NCBI GenBank assembly: GCA_030272585.1
Contig: BSYQ01000006.1
Coordinates: 3,869,001 to 3,933,000 of the forward strand
From: Bryopsis sp. KO-2023
Lineage: Eukaryota; Chlorophyta; Ulvophyceae; Bryopsidales; Bryopsidaceae
Reading direction: 5' to 3'
DNA: 64,000 nucleotides
The notes under the pieces were generated by a model that did not search any database, was not told the origin of the DNA, and worked only from the letters and a program-made list of their open reading frames with translations. Shown piece by piece: positions 33,818 to 50,879 of this stretch (position 1 is the first letter of the stretch; every line of letters starts with the position of its first letter). The position numbers and the translations under genes are program-made.

Positions 33818-36767
33818 TCACAAGAGTACAAAGCACAGCAGAACAACAGTCCCAGCGGCGGCACTCAGCAGCACGGTGAAGTCAGTGTTAGGTCTGTGGC
33901 TTCCACTGTCCTCACTGTATCCCAATAAATCGCGAAACACGTCTGGAACCACCTCAGGCTGGCGGCATTTGTCGCCGATCAGAAGATGGTCCTTGTCGCC
34001 CAGGATATAATGTTGTGGATGGCAGGCAATCCACTGGCTCGTTGGATATTCAGGAGGTGAACATCCCAGGTTGTACCTGGAAACCACGCAGACAAACATG
34101 TCGTTGAAGATGCCGCAAATTCAAACAGCAAGCTCGTGTCCCACTCTTTTTTTCCGCCCTACTTTCCAGGCTCCTGGTACAACCGAACGTAGTCGATCTC
34201 CATCGTCGCGGGGAATGTGAGGTTGGGGTCGATGGAGCTCCAACTGTGACTTATTGCAAGCTGCATAATGATATACAGTGGCTCCTTCGGGATCAACCTC
34301 TCCCCAACCTCCTGTGTGCCTTTGCTCCTTGCTTGAAGGGCCTCTTTATTGATTTCGTACAAGAGCTCTCCATTCAGATACCACCGAATATATTCCTCAG
34401 GATCCCAATCCAGCCCAAACGTCTGGAAATCCTTGAAATCATCCTCAGTCAGACTTGTGGCTGCTGACATGGTGTCCTAAAGAGAATCGACACAACAGCA
34501 GACTAACACCACCACCAATGGAAATCTTTTGAATGCTTCAGTAGCATGTGAGTCCAAGGATATGCTCCTTAAACTTACACTGTATCTGGTACCTGGACGA
34601 GGGCTGGATGCTCCGCTGAGCTCACCATACCATTGGGATGCCCCTGTGTTTTCACCTGGGAACTGAATGCCAGGTGCCCCATTGTCCAGCCAATTCAGCC
34701 CTGGTGGGAGAAGCGGAGCCATTTGTAGAGATTGGACGAGGTTATGCCACCCAGGGCCGCTTTGAATTTCCAGCAGATCAAGTTCAGGTGAACCTCGGCC
34801 TATAAACGCACACAGCTAACACGTGGAAAAAAAATTCTGGGAGGTGAAAGGAGCAATTATGACAGACACTCTTCCCACCTATTCCACGCTCAATCTGGTA
34901 GTCTGTTCGGTTGGTTTCTGACACATCTCCACAGGCAGACAAGGTTTGCCCTGGCTGCTCCGACCAATCCTGGCCATGACTTCCTTCACATTGGTTGTAG
35001 GAGTATGGCCAAAAACCTGCACACCACACATACCTCCTCTCAGCATGCCCACATGCAGAAATGAAGCTTCTACCAAAACATATTTATGTTTTTCCACCAT
35101 CCATGATGTGTTAAATGCTCATACCAGATGTAGAGTTGACATAACCGGCCTTGGCTAAATTCCCAAGCAGCCAGACGGCAGGCCACAATCCGTAAGAGTC
35201 ATCTTCCCCAGGGAGCTTGACTGACAACTCAAGGTAGCCACCAGTGTAGCAAAACTTATTCCAGCTCGACAGCTGGCCACTTTTATGTGTGGTGTTGTAT
35301 ACTTCCTTTTGAGATGTCATAAGGTTGAATCCCACCGCAGAGGTTTGCTCCTCAGAAATTTTAATCTTCAACTTTCCACCTTGAAGCATCAAAAACAAAA
35401 ATATTGAAGGATGCTCAATATTTCTATTGCTATATTGCTATTTATATATATATAGCAGGTCGGGGGCTCCCCAAGAACGCGCACGTCCAAATCAACCAAA
35501 CACAAGACCTCAGCAAGAAGAGTGCATGGAAATGTGTTGGTTTCTGAGACTGACGACTACCCACCAGATGTTGAAACAGCGTCAGGTTTGTATGATTGAA
35601 TGTCGTTGGTGACAGTGTACTGAAGATCTGAGGCGCTCCATTTGCCGTCGTCGTCGTCGTTGCCGAATGCACGGGCCGGTGTTTCGAATTCGTCGGAAAA
35701 CACCAACACCTTAACCACAAAGCAGCTTTCAGCACCGGCCGGCGCAAAGAAAAGAACGAAGGAAAAGCGTGATGCGCTAACAAAACATCCAATTGAATGT
35801 CATATCCGCAGGAAGCAAAGTCGTCATATCTCGATTTTCCGTGTAAGCTTGCTGATCAGGCCGTACCGAAACAGACCAAGGCAACACCGAAAACACAAAA
35901 ACGAGCCAGTTTCCAAGACTATGTTCGCACCGTTTCCAGTCGAATTAACCTCCAGGCCTACCATCTCCGAGTGAGGGGTTCCCTTGGAAGTGCATGTGGA
36001 AAAGTCGTCTCGGCACTTCCTGACTACACACGCATCTTCCGAATCCGGGTCCACCCATGCGACGGGCACTCCTTCGTTTCGCAGCTTGTCGCGACAAGAC
36101 GCAGCGCCTTACCGATAACAAGCAAGACCTCGCGTCAGACATTGCTCTGAAACGATCACCTCCTGAGATCCCCACGTTGCAGGAGTTTCCGACGTACAAC
36201 GGAAAAACATGTATAACCAACGGTCGGGAGGTCTTCCATCTCACGGATCCGATCCGCCGTTGCACCCACGAGAAGCTGAGACAAACGCGACGTGCGCGGC
36301 GATTTTTTTGACCCCAACTTGACTTCACAACGCGGATGGGATGGCAGATCGGAACGCTGCTTACCCGTTTCCCGCACCAACACAGCAACTGCGAACAATA
36401 CACGAACAGCATCTGCTTTGCGCAGGGTGTCCATAACGGATCGCAGGAGGGCGACGTCGCAGGGACGTCACGAGACCAAGGTTTCAACAAAGTCGGGCGG
36501 CGGTGGTCGACGTTTTCGTGGATATTGGGTATCTCCAGCAAAGTGTCGCATCAGGACTGTCCGCAGGAAAGCCCCCAGAGTTCCCCCGACCTCTCGCATT
36601 CGAATAACGAAAGTGCATCCTGAAGTGCATCCTCGTTGTTGGGTAGGCCAGGGGAAGCTCGTCAAATCGAGGTTGTTTGCATCCTGGACGGAGCAGATCA
36701 ACAGAAGGTGCACGGGCACGACTATTTTCAAGTTCCGCTGAATTGTGCTTGCGTCTAGCGTATGCAT
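33818..36767 (-). CDS. KRE6/SKN1-like GH16 glucan-associated membrane protein
   Basis: Member of the SKN1/KRE6 family (GH16 fold), required for beta-1,6-glucan assembly in yeast and found in several glucan-making protists. Exons 35776-35565, 35379-35125, 35016-34879, 34799-34579, 34476-34163 and 34076-33818 keep phase. Landmarks in order: LVFSDEFETP, KPDAVSTSGGKLKIKI, SWNKFCYTGGYLELSVKLPG, YGLWPAVWLLGNLAKAGY, FWPYSYNQC, the catalytic GH16 motif SPELDLLEIQ (E-x-D-x-x-E), FGLDWDPEEYIRWYLNGELL, MEIDYVRLYQEPG, YNLGCSPPEYPTSQWI. The last exon ends in a single membrane helix (DFTVLLSAAAGTVVLLCFVLL without the first residue) at the extreme C-terminus. Upstream exons to about 36767 are less sure; the first may start with a signal peptide (IVVPVHLLLICSVQDA). 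Yeast KRE6 is a type II protein, so this C-terminal anchor is a different topology. Confidence 0.85.
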
Positions 36768-37051
36768 GGTTCGTGAGAGGATTGTCGCATCAGTCAGACA
36801 AGGACATCCAGCGATGTTGGTCAGAATGAACCGGACTGACTTAAAAAAATCTATCTTTCTCCACACCCCTCCCCCCAAGGAAAGAAAAAAGAACAACAGG
36901 GCGATCCCACCGACACACCCTCTATTGGATTCGAAAGAACATTACCTACCACCACCGACTACCACCACCGACTCGCACCCAAATCAGGAATCAGGAATCA
37001 GTTTACACCCAAATCAAATCAACCGTCTCTCCAGTGCCACCCCTCCTCTTC
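36768..37051. other. Short intergenic region
   Basis: Spacer between the putative GH16 start and the stop of the EEP-family gene, both on the minus strand. It contains a C-rich tract and ACCACCACCGACT repeats at about 36951-36975. No other feature is seen. Confidence 0.4.
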
Positions 37052-38110
37052 TCAACACGTCGGCACCCCTTCAAAAGTCGCCCTGAGCATGGTGTGATCC
37101 GACGGCTCATTCTCATTAGGATATGGACCATCAATGGTCGCTTCTTTGGGAAGCTCCCCCACATCCTCCACCTTCCAATTTTCAGAAGTAAATATGTAGT
37201 CGAGCGTCCCTACAAACGGAGGATCGTCCCTGATCTGCGCATTGTTGGTGAATTCAGGCTCCGACCCGAGACACTCTTTGTACGCACTCTTGAGTCGATT
37301 TTTCAGCTCCGGCTTCCACGTTTCATGTGGAGGCAAATCAGCGTCCATCCCCGCATCCAGCGTCGTCAAAAGATTGTAAGGTGGCTCACCGGGTTTGAAA
37401 TTCCAATCCCCCACCAGCAAATAAGGGTCCCCATTCGATCTGCTCTCCATGAACTGTGCCGCCAGGGCAGCATGAGTCAGCATCACCTTGGGCCGTCTGA
37501 ATTCGCAAGGCATGTGATACGTCCCGACCAAAAACGTCCGTTTCGTTTCCTTGCAATCCAGTTTCAACATGACGATTCGATTGGATCGATACTTGGCTTT
37601 CTGCAGCCAATCCTCCGGCGTTTTCCCTAGGAACGAGAGTGGGTTGGACACCCTCAAAGAAATGCCGACCTTGTTCAGCAGAGCGCCCGGAATCCCAGTC
37701 AGCCATCCGATCGGGTTCGATTTCCTCGGCTCCCTCCTCCATTTCACCAAATCCGTCAGCCGGAGCATTTCGCAGTCCTTCATGGAGTATCTATTCAGGG
37801 GGAAAGCCACCCCAACCCCCATGAAATCGCTCCAGTGGCCCCCATACTGAGTTTGCAAGAAGAAGTACCCATGCTTGTGAAAGAAACTCGAAAATCTGCC
37901 CGCCCATTGCAGGGACACCTCCTGCAGGCAGATGATCGATTTGGCCTCCACTTCCGGTTTCAGTTTCTGAATAACTCTCTTCAATCGGGTTTCCGCTTTC
38001 AGATCCTCCGGTTTACAATGCGTAAAGTAGTCGGGGGGTGCCAGTGAGCTGGATAAAACATTGTACGTAAGAACCCGCACTTGCGAATTCGAATTCGACC
38101 CGGGCTCCAT
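37052..38110 (-). CDS. Endonuclease/exonuclease/phosphatase-family enzyme
   Basis: A single long exon encodes about 352 residues of the EEP superfamily (Mg-dependent phosphoesterases such as CCR4-type deadenylases, Angel and PDE12). Family motifs are in order: VRVLTYNVLSSSLAP at the N-terminus, IICLQEVSLQWAG (metal-binding Glu), GTYHMPCEF, LLVGDWNFKPGE (Asp/Asn pair), and EPSDHTMLRATF near the C-terminus (catalytic SDH). No targeting signal is clear. The ATG at 38110 is the first Met close to the domain. The frame stays open to 38251, where TTCTGG is followed by GTAAGC, so an upstream exon joined by an intron is possible. The exact substrate (poly(A), 2'-5' linkages, or lipid/phosphate) cannot be told from sequence. 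Confidence 0.85.
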   Translation of the reverse strand: MEPGSNSNSQVRVLTYNVLSSSLAPPDYFTHCKPEDLKAETRLKRVIQKLKPEVEAKSIICLQEVSLQWAGRFSSFFHKHGYFFLQTQYGGHWSDFMGVGVAFPLNRYSMKDCEMLRLTDLVKWRREPRKSNPIGWLTGIPGALLNKVGISLRVSNPLSFLGKTPEDWLQKAKYRSNRIVMLKLDCKETKRTFLVGTYHMPCEFRRPKVMLTHAALAAQFMESRSNGDPYLLVGDWNFKPGEPPYNLLTTLDAGMDADLPPHETWKPELKNRLKSAYKECLGSEPEFTNNAQIRDDPPFVGTLDYIFTSENWKVEDVGELPKEATIDGPYPNENEPSDHTMLRATFEGVPTC

Positions 38111-38251
38111 CCCAATTCCACCGTCAGCAGCGCTGGAGCTATGTCTTCCTTCCCCCCAGGATTTTCCGCTGTTCCAACTGTCGACACCGCCGCTGAACTC
38201 GTGCAGGGAAAGCAAATTGCTTACCCAGAATGGACCGATCACTTGGGACAC

Positions 38252-39357
38252 CTACTGTCCAGACAAGCCGCCGATCTCAGCTTCCGTTTTCGCTGTTTCT
38301 TTCAAGGATTCCCAAGTTGGCTAGGCGTGATCTCGACGGGATCAAAAACCAAATTCTTCCAAGAGCGACTGATTGTTTCAGTGTGAGTTTCGTGCAAACG
38401 AAAGCAAAGACTAGCAGAGTGTTTCTCGGTTTCTGCCTAAAAGCGTACCTGATGGAGGTGGTTGGATGTTGCAAAGCGCGCGCTGCTTCTTGCAAGCATC
38501 TGGCCAACAGGACGCCAATTTCTTTGGTTCGCAGCCTTCACTTGCCAGATACGTCCATGACGGACAAAGGAAGAGATATGACTCATGCGTGGTGTAAGCG
38601 ACCATGACGCCACACCCGATCACAACACACCAATTCGCCATCAGAAAATTGACGACTGTCAGGCACAAGGATTGTTTTATGCCAAGTGTGTTGGAACATT
38701 CTGTTGGAACATTCTGCTGTGGTGGTGGTGGGCAGTGTATTTTCTTTTCAATTTCGCCAGCCCTAAAATTCCCTAAATTTGGCTGTTTCATCTTCTTGTG
38801 GCCCTGCCCCAATTCGTTCGAAAAAATGAGAATGTGGCCCCAACTAATTACAATATTTCGAACACAAGATTGATGCCTTTCTGCGAGTTCTGTGGAATCG
38901 CCGATTGTTTTCATGGATGTGGACCCAGCCCTACCAACCTTCAGGTGGATGTGGCCCTTTCGTGGCCCAAAATTGTCTAATAAAGAAACGTCTTGGCGTT
39001 TTCGTGGCCCCAAAACCAGCTTGGCAGATTTTTTGGGGGGCCACAATGGGCCAAAAAATATATATATATACTGGTGGTGGGTGCAGCACCCACCACCAGA
39101 ATGTAATTTTCGCGGATCATTGATCCACTTTCTCCCTATTGGGCTTGAATTTGCTCTTTGATGAATGAGAAACAAAAGCGGTTCCATCATCCGATTTTCT
39201 TCAATTCATTCAAAAAATTTAACAAGACGACCTTTTTTCGCCTGCACCCTGAACACGTCTCTAACCTTATTAATCACCAGGCATTTTTTATATGCAAAAA
39301 TATGTCTGTCTATGTCTATGGTCTCCCGTTTTCCTGGGATGGGTTGGCCTTGAGGCC
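38252..39357. other. Spacer with GTGGCCC-type repeats
   Basis: No convincing gene. Degenerate copies of CGTGGCCCCAAA-like words recur between about 38800 and 39050. A 259-codon minus-strand frame at 38411-39190 has no domain and reads through low-complexity sequence. The 3' end of the TMEM135-like gene is at 39358. Confidence 0.45.
39071..39099. repeat. Perfect 14-bp inverted repeat
   Basis: CTGGTGGTGGGTGC and its exact reverse complement flank a single A. A (TA)n run lies immediately to the left. This could be a foldback-element end, a cruciform, or a transcription terminator-like structure. It is about 290 bp beyond the TMEM135-like stop. Confidence 0.9.
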
Positions 39358-42315
39358 TCAGCCACCCAAAAACGGCATGAACTGGCTCACCCAACCATTC
39401 CTTTGGTGAAGAGTTTGCAGGAGGTCTTGATTTGATGGAATGTGTTTGATTCGACCCACATTCAGCCCTGAGTTTCCGTAAACGAAATCTAATACATTCA
39501 AGTACTTGCTCCTGAAAAAACAAAGAAAGAAAAAAGGCTCCAGTCAGACATACCGCTTGCACTAATTTAAAAAAGGCTCCCCCCCTCCGTAGGTTTCTGT
39601 AGTATCCTTTGCGCTATGTTTTGAGACTTTTTTTTTTTTTCTGACCACCAAAAAAAGATGGCGGAATTTGCTGTTTGTGAATATATTTCGAACAAGTGGG
39701 AAAAGAAGTGGAAAAACAACACCACAAATTCCTGCTGATCCGAGAATCATGCTGTGTGGGAATTATCCATTGCCAAGGTTTTTTTCAATTTCCCCCCCCC
39801 CCCCCTTATTTTTTTAAACCCTTCCTAACAAGAAAAAGAAAGACATATCTTGCAAAAAAAAATGTGCATTCAATGGGCGTATTACCTGAAAGTGTCTCTA
39901 TGTCGACCCTCATCCCCTGAGTAGCAGTGCATGATGGCTCCACAAGCGATGCTGAACAAAACAACATCCATTCGAAACCTGAAAGGTTTGGCATAACCCC
40001 ACTCCACCATGCATTCGAAAAGCGCTTGAATGGCTCGGCTGGCACAATAGAGCGCCAGTTCCATCCTCCTGGATTTCTTTTCCACCAGGGTGGCCAACCC
40101 CGCCACACTCGTCAAAAACCCGCAAAAAACGCCACTGGTGGTGCCGAAAATGCTGTGGCCACTGCAAGCACCTTGTCAGGAGAAAAAACCCAAAAAAAAC
40201 TTAAAAAAAAAACTTGTCGAAGATGGCCTAACAAAATGTTTTGCAAACATCTAGTCCACAAAGAGGAACGAAAAGAGCATTCCACACATCAAATCACGAA
40301 ATGAAAATCGCATGGTTGTGTCTGGATCATTAATCTCCTTCCGAAAAAACAAAATTTAATCAACAGGTCCCCCCCCACCCCCACCCCGCGCTGCTTCGAT
40401 ATCTCACCAGCCAATGCACAGCCAATGTACAGTGCCAGAAACCCACTCGACCTCAGAGTTCCCAACAAAACACGAGGGAGAATCGCCAGCGGTTCAGTCC
40501 ACAGCCTTTTCCGGTGAACGAGCAGGGCTGGGATCAGATACACTGGCAAGTACACCGGCAAAGCTCTGATGTAAGCCGCCGGCAAGAATCGGCCTATGTG
40601 GCCGGCGCATGACTGACTGGGGTGAAGCAAGCTGCAGGGAACCCTCGTGCAAATGGGGATGTGGCCGGTTCCTTTGAGGGCTTGGAGTTCTGTTGCAGGG
40701 AGAGAACTGGTGGCGTTGTGTGCCAGCAATTCCTAACAAAAAAAAGTGTTTTTTTTGTTGAAAGGAAGATAATTTTTTTTTTCTTCTTAAAACAAGAAAA
40801 TAGTGTTTTTGGGTGGGAGCTATACCAACACTTCGCTTTCAGCATATTTATGAGTAAGCCTTGTTGTAGCATCTTCTTGCATCCGATCGAAATCGTCAAG
40901 GAAGCAGGGTTTTCCTGGTTTTTCTTGTTCTTACGAATAAAAGAAAGTCAAATTTTCTTGACGGTAGGGTGTAAAACAACAAGCTCCTAGAGTGGAGAAT
41001 TCCACCGGAGCTCTGTTTTTTTTTCTCTCTCTCCATAATTCTTGAACGTGTGCGTGGGCAAGCATCCTTATCACTTCACAACCGTCTCAATCCTTGCCAA
41101 CAAACACGTAATAAATACTGGTTCGCACCAAGTTTGTATTGCGTCCTGATAATGCCTAACCAGAATTCATTATTTTGGGAATGGAGATTTTGGACGGCTG
41201 TCAAGCTTATATATATATATAATATATATAATACCTATCGGCTATTTCACAACAAAACGTGGTGTCAATAATGACTCACCCTGATGGCCTCCCAGACGTA
41301 GGGCGCTTTCAGAGCGTGTCGCTGAAGGAAATGAACGTAAGATTTAGGCATGGTGTGCGGCATCACGATGAAAGAGTAAAGAATCTGGTAGGATGCCAAA
41401 CACATCATCAAGGTGTCCCCATGCTCGAATCGGGTGGGGGCCAACAAGGCTCGAAGCCAAGCCCTGGAGGACGGCTTGTTACCACATCGAATGAGGAGAG
41501 TCAAACCTCGCAGGAAAATGTACAAGGAAAGACTGTTGTGTCGAACATCGGACCTGCGAGTGGAAGCATCCCCCACAAAAAAAGTAAAAAGTAAATTGAA
41601 TGCGAAAGAATGTCCCGGTTTTTTTGGGGGGGGTGTTTGTTTTTTCAGGGTCAGCATTGGTCGAACAATTCCTATCAGAAAGAGCATGAGGTCTGGTGGA
41701 GTATTGACGACTTTGGACGTCATATTCATAAAACACAGAAACTGAAAAGACGTCAGGGGTGAGGGGAAGGACGTCAGCGCACCCTGTCAAGAGAATCGAG
41801 GGACCCGCGCACAAGCCCGCCACGAGCGCTCGCCATTTCGCCGTCCTGCACAGCGCACGTTCCATCCCTCAACAGCTGTTCTTTCAACAAACCGGTACCA
41901 TCAGGGAGCGACGCAACACAAAAGCTCGCGCGACGCACTTTTTCTTGCCCAGCCACAGGGCGAGCCCTTCGTCGACGGCGACGTAAACTCCTCCTAAAGC
42001 TCCCAAGAAGGCGGTGTAACGAGCGGTTTCCTCCAGAGGATGTCGACCGCTCAGAACGGTTTTCTTCGAGCGACGTGCCGAGACCAGCGACAGAGCTTTC
42101 GACAACAGATGCAAGCCTCCACGGAGCGCGAAACCGGCGGCGGCCCCCCGGACGAGAGCGGTTAGGGCCCTTTCTCGAATACGTGCCAGATCGGCTTCGA
42201 CGCTTGCCCATGTCGATTCGGACGTCGAGCAAGATTGCTCCCCGCGAGCGGCGGGGTCAGGCGGTAGAGAGCTGGGTTCCGATAGGTCAGCGGGGAAAAT
42301 TTCCGTCGACGCCAT
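39358..42315 (-). CDS. TMEM135-like multi-pass membrane protein
   Basis: Homologue of TMEM135, a polytopic protein of peroxisomal/mitochondrial membranes linked to organelle dynamics and lipid handling in animals. Exons 42315-41939, 41845-41783, 41553-41280, 40732-40408, 40171-39886 and 39511-39358 keep phase and give 492 residues (human about 458). Landmarks: KWRALVAGLCAGPSILLTG joined to RHNSLSLYIFLRGLTLLI; SFIVMPHTMPKSYVHFLQRH; PAAYIRALPVYLPVYLIPAL; then the second repeat-like half FGTTSGVFCGFLTSVAGLAT, RRMELALYCASRAIQALFEC, and FSIACGAIMHCYS, ending in SKYLNVLDFVYGNSG. The paired Leu/Tyr/Arg 'SLALY..RA' motifs are typical. The head (residues 1-100) has a Ser/Pro-rich lead and one hydrophobic segment (TAFLGALGGVYVAV). 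It is transcribed divergently from the RecQ gene. Confidence 0.82.
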
Positions 42316-42935
42316 CGACTCAAGAAATCTGTTTCCAAGAGGTGGCGAATCGCAGAAAACGAAGCCAAGCGTTCAACGAAATGTCGGACTCACAGCAACT
42401 CTTCCCACAGGTCGATTTCGGCGGATCGGAAATCTGCGTTGGGTTTTTGATGGATGGTTGGGGGCGTGGGGAGCGCCGCTGAACACTTTGGATGGAGAGC
42501 GTTCCACTCCTCGCTGCAGTCTTTCTATTCGCCGTTTCTGAATCCCCAGCGGGCCAGCCAATCGCAACCCATTCTCTGTGTGTTCTGTTGACGTGAAGCT
42601 TCCGTTTTTTGCGTCAGTTACTTTTTTCGCGTAACTCCATCGCCGATTCTCTGAACTTTCTGGAACCCCCAACTTCCTAAAAAAACACAGAAAGAGTGCC
42701 AGATGTGGAACTTGTGGTCGGCAGAATGCGAGAAACTACAAGGTAACCGTTGAAATGAGTGGAATGCCCGATCAAAACCGTGGAGTGCATCCCGACAACT
42801 CCCCAAATTCTCCCAAAGCGCCTGTGCGAAATACCTGATTTAACGAACTGGACTCCCATCCATCCATCTGTTGTGGAAAGCTTTGCTTCCGATTTCAAAA
42901 CACCGCCGCCGTCGTAAACCTGAGTCGAATTCTAT
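42316..42935. promoter_or_regulatory. Divergent promoter region TMEM135-like / RecQ5-like
   Basis: 620 bp between the two divergent start codons. It is moderately GC-rich and contains short open frames on both strands that look like chance. It should hold both promoters. No consensus element can be called with confidence. Confidence 0.4.
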
Positions 42936-48430
<5,495 letters not shown>

Positions 48431-49364
48431 TTCCGGAATATTCTTTGGGTTGACTCAAAACTTTTCGAATTTCGAATAGGCTGCATGGGTGTCATTGTTA
48501 TGCTTGCTGTTTTGTTTGCAAGGAGGAGTTGGGGGAGGGGGGGGGGGTGGCAGATATGTATTTGCAGTGGATGTATGATTGGTTGGGGGGGGTTGATTCG
48601 CTATCAAGAAAGTGTTTTTTTTTTGTGGGGGAGGCCGCCCACAACAAGGATCGAGTGAAATGCTCCGATATATGAACATATATTCTTGGGATTAATTGCT
48701 TGATGGTCGTCCAGTCGAGTCGCTGTCAAGAAACACCAACACGATATATATCCTGTGGAAACTTCTTTCTTCATGTGGAAAGAAGTCTGCTGGAATTGAC
48801 TGCTTGTTGAATTGGTTTCTCAAGGCAAGCAAGGCTGGGAGGGATTTCCAAAGGGGAACACCACAAGAATGCTAAAAGCAGAAAAGGGGAGGGGGGGCAA
48901 ATTATTTGACGCCAATGGTCGATGGATAGTTCCAGAACATGCCCTCCATTGAATGAATTTCTTCAGCATGTCAATAAGATGGTACGTCGATTCAAAAAGA
49001 AGAAGAAAAAAGCCTCTGGAATGTTTGCAATGCTCCACCACCATACGTCTGTTTACTTTTTTTTTCAGCGTTCCGGAATTGAAAAGAAATGTCTGCCTCT
49101 TTTCTGGTAAAAACCTTGTCCATTCCAGCTTCCAAAGAAAAATTGAAAAAAAAATCGGAAAAGAAAAAAATGCATGCTACAGGGGCGCCAAGACTGACGC
49201 TGGTTCCATGTCGGACTGCAATATCGATCCAAATGAATCCTGGGCCAGCAAGAACATCATCTCACCATTTATCGATTTAGGCAGGGTGTTCGTCCATTAT
49301 CTCGATTCCCGAAAAACAAAAAGAATAAAAACCCGCCAGAAAAACGCCGGCTTTATTCTTCCCG
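48431..49364. other. Spacer, RecQ 3' end to PTGES2-like start
   Basis: Holds the RecQ 3' flank and the promoter of the next gene. It has G runs at about 48535-48547 and 48585-48591. An open frame at 48922-49390 overlaps the start region of the next gene in another frame and looks incidental. Confidence 0.45.
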
Positions 49365-50819
49365 ATGGCTGCACGTCGAGGCATCGCTAGAGCAGCGGAA
49401 TCAGCATCTTGGATATCGCAACTAGCTTTTCGACAATCGCCGCTGAACGCGACAGTGCAAAGGTATTACGAATCCTTGAACAAGCAAAACCGTTCCACAA
49501 AAGAACCCCGCCTGGTTTCCCTGTCAGGTGAAAAATATTAAAATAAAATAAAATATTGAAATAAATCGAGTAAAATGCACTGAAGTGGTGGAAAGAATCC
49601 TACTGAAGTGGGTTGGCTTTCGGATCAAATTCTGGCTGGTGATTTGGAGTGAAATTTTCTCATTAAATTTTCAAATTGAATTTTCACCTCTGGTGGAAAT
49701 GATGCTGTAATATTGGACATCACGCCGTTTTTCCATCCCAAATTCAAAAGCAAGGAGAAAAGAAACAGGGAGGTGACAGAATCTGTGTTGCAGCCAGTTC
49801 TGGAACAGCCGCCCTCTAGGTCTCCTTGGCTTGGGTTTGGCAGCAGCCATCGGAACGGCCAGCTCCTTTGCTCGAACCAATCAACAGGCGCCTTCTGGAG
49901 CGGGAGGGATTTTCTCGTACAGCCATTCAGCAGTAAGGGTCCACATGCACAGTGTTTAATCATTTCCAGGAAAACGGAAAACAAAAGGGGTTCGCTTGAC
50001 TCGATCGAGTGAATGTTTTCTTTTTGCTTTGTCCTAGCTTTTTTTTTTTGCCTGACAAAAGAATTCCATCGATTGACAAGTGATCATCTTGCTGCTGTGC
50101 CAGGCAGATGCACGGTTCAATCGGCATGTGCCGACGGGATCTCTGCCTGAGGTCACACTTTTCCAATACGAAGTGTGTCCTTTCTGCTGTAAAGTGAGGG
50201 CATTCTTGGATTATCACAAGGTGAGGAGAATTGCCCACTTAACATCATAGAGTTCAAAAACCCCACCATTAGAATCACCTACAATTTTTTTTCTCTGAAA
50301 AAAAGGCCAAATACATATACCCAAAACTAGTCGATCAGAGAAGTCCTTGATCGAGCAGAATCTTAACACGTGCGTTTAATCGAGGAGGGTGCGGAGCTCC
50401 TCCGAGGCGCAACCTGTTCGAAACATGTTCAAGTAAACATATTCGACCCACCCACCCACCCATCTTTTCTTCTTTTTTTTTTTAATAAAGGCAAGTCAGT
50501 GGGGATGCACCATGGATGATGATCAAAAAAAAAAAAAAAACTGAAACTGGGATGGGGTTGGTTATTTGAACAGGTGCCTTACGATGTCGTTGAAGTGAAT
50601 CCTTTGAGTAAGACGGAACTGGCGTGGTCTTCCTACAAAAAAGTGCCCGTCATGCAATTGGGTGGAGAGACAGTCACCGACAGCAATCGCATCATTTCGC
50701 GGCTAGTGGATGACATCGAAAAATTCAGCAAGGAGCAAAAATCTGGATGGTGAGTGCACCGGGGGAAAGAAAAGGAGAAGGAGAAAGGAAACATCTGATG
50801 CATGCGTATTTGGGATGGG

Positions 50820-50879
<60 letters not shown>

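Noticed and set aside
38411-39190. 259-codon minus-strand open frame
   Set aside because: Low-complexity and repeat-derived, no domain, starts inside the GTGGCCC repeat region.
42075-42482. 135-codon plus-strand frame opposite TMEM135-like exon 1
   Set aside because: Antisense shadow of the first TMEM135-like exon, followed by non-coding sequence.
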